Positions 59,919 through 64,000 of a stretch of DNA of 64,000 nt are shown here, in pieces. The number at the start of each line of letters is the position of its first letter. The stretch's first letter is position 1. A program made the translations under genes and the position numbers. The stretch is from contig JBMNRU010000010.1 of the NCBI GenBank assembly GCA_050944855.1, positions 1-64,000 on the forward strand, in the 5' to 3' direction. The stretch comes from Lactonifactor sp050944855 (GTDB lineage: Bacteria > Bacillota > Clostridia > Lachnospirales > Lachnospiraceae). Below the pieces are notes generated by a model. The model saw nothing but the letters and a program-made list of their open reading frames with translations. It did no database searches and was not told the DNA's origin.

Positions 59919-60851
59919 TTATACCATTTCCATAACCTGGCGGGCGGTTGTCTCGTCAATCACTAAGGTGTCGATACACCCTGAATTCAGGGCTGCACGG
60001 ATTGCTCTGACTTTTCGCGTTCCGCATGCCACCAGTACAGTATTTCTAATATTCTTTAAACATTCCATATCTGCTGCCAGAACACGATCTGCAATGGGAC
60101 AGTGATCATAGCTGCCGTCCTCCCTTAACGGGTTTACTGCAATATCCCCCACAAATCCCTGCTCCTGCAGGATATGGATATCTTCTTTTGTAATATACCC
60201 TCTTGTACACATGGTCGATTCTTCCGTCAGTTCTCCCACGCCCAAAACGGCAATATTGCACTTTTTCATCCATTCATAAGAAGCTTTTACGCTCTTTTCC
60301 TTAAGAAGCCACTTCTTGGTCTCGGCATTTTCTACCACAACCGGTGCATACAGCATATAGCTGGCACAATCCAGCCGATTGGCCATACCCCTGGCAATCT
60401 CATCAGACTTTTCCACAGACTGCTCAAAATTCTGCGCCCCCATCAACTGCACCACACAACATTCTGCACGGCGTTTAAAAGGCATCTGTTTTACCACCTC
60501 TGCTAAAGTCTTGCCCCAGGATACTCCAATAATATCGCCCTGACGGATAATCTCATCCAGATACTGTCCCGCTACATTCGCCACTTTATACAATGCTGTA
60601 TCTGCTTCCCCATAATCGGAGGCAATAATTACTTCTTTTAGGCCATACTTTTCCTCTACCTGCATCTCCAGTTCCACATGGTCACGCTCATACCCATGAA
60701 TATTAATGGATACAATCTCCTGATCCGGAAGAGAATTAATAATCTGATTTATCTTCTGCCTCGTAAAAGATAAACGTTTTGCAATCTCATCCTGTGTCAT
60801 CCCCAACGTAAAATACCAATATGCTATTTTTATGTTTAAATTTCTATCCAT
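59919..60851 (-). CDS. SorC-family sugar-binding transcriptional regulator
   Basis: This protein is 310 residues from the ATG at 60851 (AGAGGA upstream); a 17-codon extension has no site. Residues 1-55 hold the helix-turn-helix MTQDEIAKRLSFTRQKINQI. The rest is the SorC sugar-phosphate-binding domain with GDIIGVSWGKTLAEV. It should control the adjacent dehydrogenase/kinase/epimerase genes, responding to a phosphorylated sugar. A terminator (60876-60918) separates it from the dehydrogenase gene, so it is partly independent. Confidence 0.9.
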   Translation of the reverse strand: MDRNLNIKIAYWYFTLGMTQDEIAKRLSFTRQKINQIINSLPDQEIVSINIHGYERDHVELEMQVEEKYGLKEVIIASDYGEADTALYKVANVAGQYLDEIIRQGDIIGVSWGKTLAEVVKQMPFKRRAECCVVQLMGAQNFEQSVEKSDEIARGMANRLDCASYMLYAPVVVENAETKKWLLKEKSVKASYEWMKKCNIAVLGVGELTEESTMCTRGYITKEDIHILQEQGFVGDIAVNPLREDGSYDHCPIADRVLAADMECLKNIRNTVLVACGTRKVRAIRAALNSGCIDTLVIDETTARQVMEMV

Positions 60852-60875
60852 CTTTATTCCTCTTGCCGCTCCCAA

Positions 60876-60918
60876 AAAGGTCTCCCAAAACCACCGCTGC
60901 AATCGGAGTTTTGGGAGA
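60876..60918 (-). terminator. Internal terminator between the dehydrogenase and SorC genes
   Basis: In minus sense TCTCCCAAAAC pairs with GTTTTGGGAGA (perfect 11-bp stem, 16-nt loop) and is followed by CCTTTTT. It should stop most transcripts of the catabolic genes. Confidence 0.82.
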
Positions 60919-60947
60919 TCTCCTGTTTTAAGTTTGAAAACGAAAAA

Positions 60948-62033
60948 CTAGAATTTGAAGGCAACTTTAAAATCGCCATATTTTCCGGTCGCATATTCAA
61001 ATGCTTTTTCCCACTCTTCCAGAGTAAAGTAGCTGCTTACCACTCCTTCTGTCTTCAGATTGCCTTTTACCATATTCTCAATTACAAATGGATAAGCATA
61101 AGGGCTGAGATGAGATCCCAGAATATCCAGCTCTTTACGATCGCCGATAATCGACCAGTCTACTGTGGTTTCTGAACCAAATACAGAAAATTCTACAAAA
61201 CGTCCCAGTTTTCTTGTAACCGTTAATCCCTGAATAACACTGGATGGATGTCCGGTTGCCTCAATATATACATCGCATCCGTAATCATCTGTCAAAGCCT
61301 TAATCTCTTTGTCAATATCACATTTGCCCGGATTGAATACCAGATCTGCGCCAAATTCTTTTGCTTTTTCCAGACGGCCTTCCTGCATGTCCAAAGCAAT
61401 TAATAATTTAGGATTTTTCATTCTGGCATAGGTAATCATACCAAGACCCAGTGTACCCGCGCCGGAGATCACTACTACATCTTCGTTTGTGATGCTTCCA
61501 CGGTCTACGGCATGTTTGGAACATCCATAAGGCTCTACCAGAAGTGCCTGCTCCAGAGACATCTCTTCCGGTACTCTGGAAAGCACACAATTTTTCGAAT
61601 ATCTTACGTATTCTGCCATACCGCCGTTATTGTATGACTGGAATCCCAGCATATCATGGGGCTGACACATCCAATAATGTCCATCCTTACAGAAACGGCA
61701 TTTTCCACACGGAACAATCTGATCTGCAATAATTCTGTCCCCTAATTCATATCCTTCTACATTTTCGCCCATCTCTACGATACGGCCAAAGAATTCATGT
61801 CCCGGAATAAATGGAGGTTTTACCCAGGATGGCTGCACATCATCGCCCCAGAACATAGCTGCACCGTGATTGCACTTTAAATCGCCGGCACAGATACCGC
61901 AGGCTTCTGTCTTAATAATAATATCATCTGGTCCACATTCCGGTGTGGGATATTCCGGTTCAAAACGATAATCGTCCTTACTGTATGCTACCAATGCCTT
62001 CATTGTTTTTGGTGTAGTACCTTTGTTTGCCAT
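60948..62033 (-). CDS. eltD: Zinc-dependent polyol dehydrogenase (erythritol/L-threitol dehydrogenase-like)
   Basis: This 361-residue medium-chain dehydrogenase has catalytic zinc ligands in CGICAGDLKCNH and GHEF, structural zinc Cys in VPCGKCRFCKDGHYWMC, and the NAD-binding VVISGAGTLGLGMI. The sequence resembles the EltD group that oxidises erythritol or L-threitol to L-erythrulose; other tetritols or pentitols cannot be excluded, so the symbol is tentative. The ATG follows AAAGGTGG. The FGGY kinase gene is 37 bp upstream and should be in the same operon. Confidence 0.85.
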   Translation of the reverse strand: MANKGTTPKTMKALVAYSKDDYRFEPEYPTPECGPDDIIIKTEACGICAGDLKCNHGAAMFWGDDVQPSWVKPPFIPGHEFFGRIVEMGENVEGYELGDRIIADQIVPCGKCRFCKDGHYWMCQPHDMLGFQSYNNGGMAEYVRYSKNCVLSRVPEEMSLEQALLVEPYGCSKHAVDRGSITNEDVVVISGAGTLGLGMITYARMKNPKLLIALDMQEGRLEKAKEFGADLVFNPGKCDIDKEIKALTDDYGCDVYIEATGHPSSVIQGLTVTRKLGRFVEFSVFGSETTVDWSIIGDRKELDILGSHLSPYAYPFVIENMVKGNLKTEGVVSSYFTLEEWEKAFEYATGKYGDFKVAFKF

Positions 62034-62070
62034 AATTGTTTGCCACCTTTCTTAAATAAATGATTGTTCC

Positions 62071-63579
62071 TTATACCTCAAACTGTCCCCAGACAGTATC
62101 AAGAGCCTTGCTTACTGCACGATATTTTTCATATTTCTTCTGATAAACGGCAGTCATCTTTGGATCTGGATACACACGGTCAGACACATGTACCATATGC
62201 TCTGCTGCCTCTTTATAATCTTTGTAGACACCTGCTGCGATCGCTGCCGCCATACCGCAGCCTAACGCACCCAGTTCCTTCGCATCAACGGTTTCAATGG
62301 GATAGCCCAGTGCATCTGCGAACATCTGCACCCATACCTTGGAATTTGCCGCACCGCCCGCCATACGGATGGCCTCCGGAGGCTTTCTGGAAGATAGTAA
62401 TTTATCAATATGCGTCTTATGAGAATATACAACACCTTCATAAATGGCGCGCAGCATATGCGCTTTTTCATGATAAGTAGTCAGCCCCACAAATGCGCCT
62501 TTGCCCAGTGGATGCGCATTGGAACCATACAGAAACGGAAGAAAATATACATCACATTCCTCCGGATTTACGCTGGCAACTTTCTCATTGATCAAGTCGT
62601 ATAAATTCGCGCCTTCCGGTACCGGATACCCTTCCATACAATGCTCCAAAAACCATTCCAGGTTGCCGGAAGAAGTAGCGCTGCACTCTTCCACCAGATA
62701 ATATCCCGGCATTGCAAACAGAGAGTTCATAGCAATGCTTCCGTCCATAACCGGTGTCTTGGAAATATATTCATTAATACTCCAGGTTCCCGCAATGGTA
62801 CACATTTCCTTTGGAGAGGTTACATCTACTGCTACCGCACAGGCATCAATATCAAACATACCGCCTGCCACCGGTGTTCCCTCCGGAAGTCCTGTCAATT
62901 CTGCAGCTTCTCTGGTAATGGTACCGCACAGATCATAAGAATACTTAATCGGCGCCAGCTTTTCATACACTTCGCCAATGCCCAGTTTTTCCAGGATCTC
63001 TTTGTCAAATCTGGCATTTTTTACATCCATAAGTCCGGAGCCGGATATGTCGGTTGCTTCACAGTAGGCTTCCCCTGTCAAACGAAAACGCACGTAATCT
63101 TTTACAGAAAATACATACTTAATGTTATCATAAACCGCTCTGTTATGATCCTTAAACCAGGCAAGAAGTGCCACCTGCTGGCATGCCATAAATTCCTGGC
63201 ACAGCTGATCGTGCAGCTGCGCATGCACGCCGCTCTCATACCACTTCTTCGGATACTCCCATGCACGGTTATCGGTGGAAATAATGCCATTGTAAGCAGG
63301 CTTGTCATCCTTGCCCCAGGCATATAATCCTTTTCCGTGACCGCAGACAGCAATACCCAGCACATCGTTTCCATCCACTTTTGCTTTCTCCAGCGCACGC
63401 TTCACACAATCACAGTTAGCCAGCCAAAGCTCTTCCATATCTCTCTCTGTATAACCGGATTTTGGCGTAATCACCTTTGTCTGCTTTCCGGCTGTCGCAA
63501 TTTCTCTGCCTTCCAGATCAAAAATTGCGGCCTTCGTGGAGGTTCCGCCATTATCCAGGCCAATTACATATTTTGCCAT
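62071..63579 (-). CDS. FGGY-family carbohydrate kinase
   Basis: This protein is 502 residues from the ATG at 63579 (AAAGGAGC upstream). The N-terminal phosphate loop is GLDNGGTSTKAAIFD, and FGGY-type motifs include GVCGHGKGLYAWG-like AVCGHGKG, and RMAGGAANSKVWVQMFAD with the ATP-binding GGAA. It phosphorylates a ketose or polyol: xylulose, L-xylulose or erythrulose are candidates by context. It is between the epimerase and dehydrogenase genes of the same operon, with a 34-bp gap to the epimerase. Confidence 0.9.
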   Translation of the reverse strand: MAKYVIGLDNGGTSTKAAIFDLEGREIATAGKQTKVITPKSGYTERDMEELWLANCDCVKRALEKAKVDGNDVLGIAVCGHGKGLYAWGKDDKPAYNGIISTDNRAWEYPKKWYESGVHAQLHDQLCQEFMACQQVALLAWFKDHNRAVYDNIKYVFSVKDYVRFRLTGEAYCEATDISGSGLMDVKNARFDKEILEKLGIGEVYEKLAPIKYSYDLCGTITREAAELTGLPEGTPVAGGMFDIDACAVAVDVTSPKEMCTIAGTWSINEYISKTPVMDGSIAMNSLFAMPGYYLVEECSATSSGNLEWFLEHCMEGYPVPEGANLYDLINEKVASVNPEECDVYFLPFLYGSNAHPLGKGAFVGLTTYHEKAHMLRAIYEGVVYSHKTHIDKLLSSRKPPEAIRMAGGAANSKVWVQMFADALGYPIETVDAKELGALGCGMAAAIAAGVYKDYKEAAEHMVHVSDRVYPDPKMTAVYQKKYEKYRAVSKALDTVWGQFEV

Positions 63580-63613
63580 GTTGCCCGCTCCTTTCCACAC
63601 ATCAAAATATATG

Positions 63614-64000
63614 TTATAACCCTAATATTTCCTGCGCTTTCGCAAATTGTTCATCCAGGAAGATACGGTTATTTTTTACGATCTCTTTCCAGTTTTCTTC
63701 GTTGCAGTACCAGAACTCCGCCACATACCTGCGCACTCCCTGCTCATATAATTTTGCAATCAGCGGAGGAAAATCTACCTGTCCGGTTCCGTATGGAATT
63801 TCACGAAACTTGCCGGGTACGGTTTCCTTCAGATGAGCCGCTGCAATGTGTCCTTTTCCAGTGATAATATCTCCGACCACATCCTTCGTCGCATTGGAAA
63901 TATTACCGATATCCGGATATACCTGCAAATACGGTGACTGGATGCGATTCACACTGTACATGGCTTTTTCTATGGTATTCATGAAGTCATTCTCCATGGT
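63614..64000 (-). CDS. Sugar-phosphate 3-epimerase (UlaE/SgbU-like), C-terminal part
   Basis: Only the last ~129 codons lie in the window; the frame runs off the right edge. The visible part has the xylose-isomerase-like TIM barrel pattern: YPDIGNISNA (metal and substrate region), HIAAAHLKETVPGKFREIPYG and YVAEFWYCNEENWKE. The block KETVPGKFREIPYGTG is typical of L-xylulose/L-ribulose 5-phosphate 3-epimerases. It begins the observed order epimerase, kinase, dehydrogenase, which together fit ketose-phosphate catabolism. Confidence 0.85.
   Translation of the reverse strand, partial: TMENDFMNTIEKAMYSVNRIQSPYLQVYPDIGNISNATKDVVGDIITGKGHIAAAHLKETVPGKFREIPYGTGQVDFPPLIAKLYEQGVRRYVAEFWYCNEENWKEIVKNNRIFLDEQFAKAQEILGL

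Noticed and set aside
1..64000. CRISPR arrays, rRNA, prophage or toxin-antitoxin modules
   Set aside because: I saw no regularly spaced repeats, no rRNA-like blocks, and no phage or antitoxin protein families.

Overview
The window looks like chromosome of a low-to-middle GC anaerobic Firmicute of the class Clostridia, most likely a Lachnospiraceae gut species. Strong purine-rich ribosome binding sites, a V-type ATPase, a Clostridia-type Tad pilus locus with DUF5702 and DUF6382/FHA proteins, a TSCPD-domain protein and an 88-residue conserved small protein typical of that family all point this way. I do not name a species. There is no rRNA, CRISPR array, phage block or plasmid backbone.

Layout. 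0.7-9 kb is housekeeping: a PucR/CdaR-type regulator, a shared sugar-ABC ATPase (MsmK/UgpC), glucose-6-phosphate isomerase, MTA/SAH nucleosidase, and a beta-CASP metallo-hydrolase. 9-15.3 kb holds a MerR regulator with a palindromic operator, a DUF4230 membrane protein, a DUF6147 exported protein, a DUF4367-like protein, murG, a small sigma-70 factor, a HIT protein, an orphan histidine kinase and a rhomboid protease. 15.3-24 kb is one Tad (type IVc) pilus operon on the minus strand, with two prepilin peptidases, a 55-residue Flp pilin, three TadE/F-like pseudopilins, TadA/B/C, a TadZ-like protein and a terminal FHA protein. 24-31.7 kb carries an SGNH hydrolase, ybaK-cysK, YqeY, and a CobW GTPase / URO-D methyltransferase / DUF3786 neighbourhood. 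31.9-37.5 kb has a GH2 beta-galactosidase coupled to a metallophosphoesterase, and a divergent cytoplasmic fusion of a ParB-like domain with a BMP (nucleoside-binding) domain.

37.8-44.5 kb is the plastic part. It holds an inverted, decaying second copy of the kinase/HIT/sigma block from 12.7-14.1 kb in which only the sigma gene is intact, an amino-acid permease plus M20 peptidase, an IS1634-type transposase, and a degenerate duplicate of a tRNA-Lys(CTT) next to the intact gene. 45.8-54.4 kb is a nine-gene V-type ATPase operon. The gene-free stretch after it contains a cluster of DnaA-box-like 9-mers. 55-59.2 kb has an SH3-NlpC/P60 cell-wall hydrolase, a thioredoxin-reductase-like enzyme and a DUF885 peptidase-like protein. 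59.2-64 kb is a polyol/ketose catabolic cluster (HAD phosphatase, SorC regulator, erythritol/threitol-type dehydrogenase, FGGY kinase, sugar-phosphate epimerase cut by the window end).

The most novel-looking items are the duplicated sigma block, the thioredoxin-like tail on the URO-D protein beside CobW and DUF3786, the ParB-BMP fusion without a signal peptide, the metal-knuckle repeats on a Tad pseudopilin, and the isolated DnaA-box cluster. All family names come from reading the protein sequences; no database search was run.
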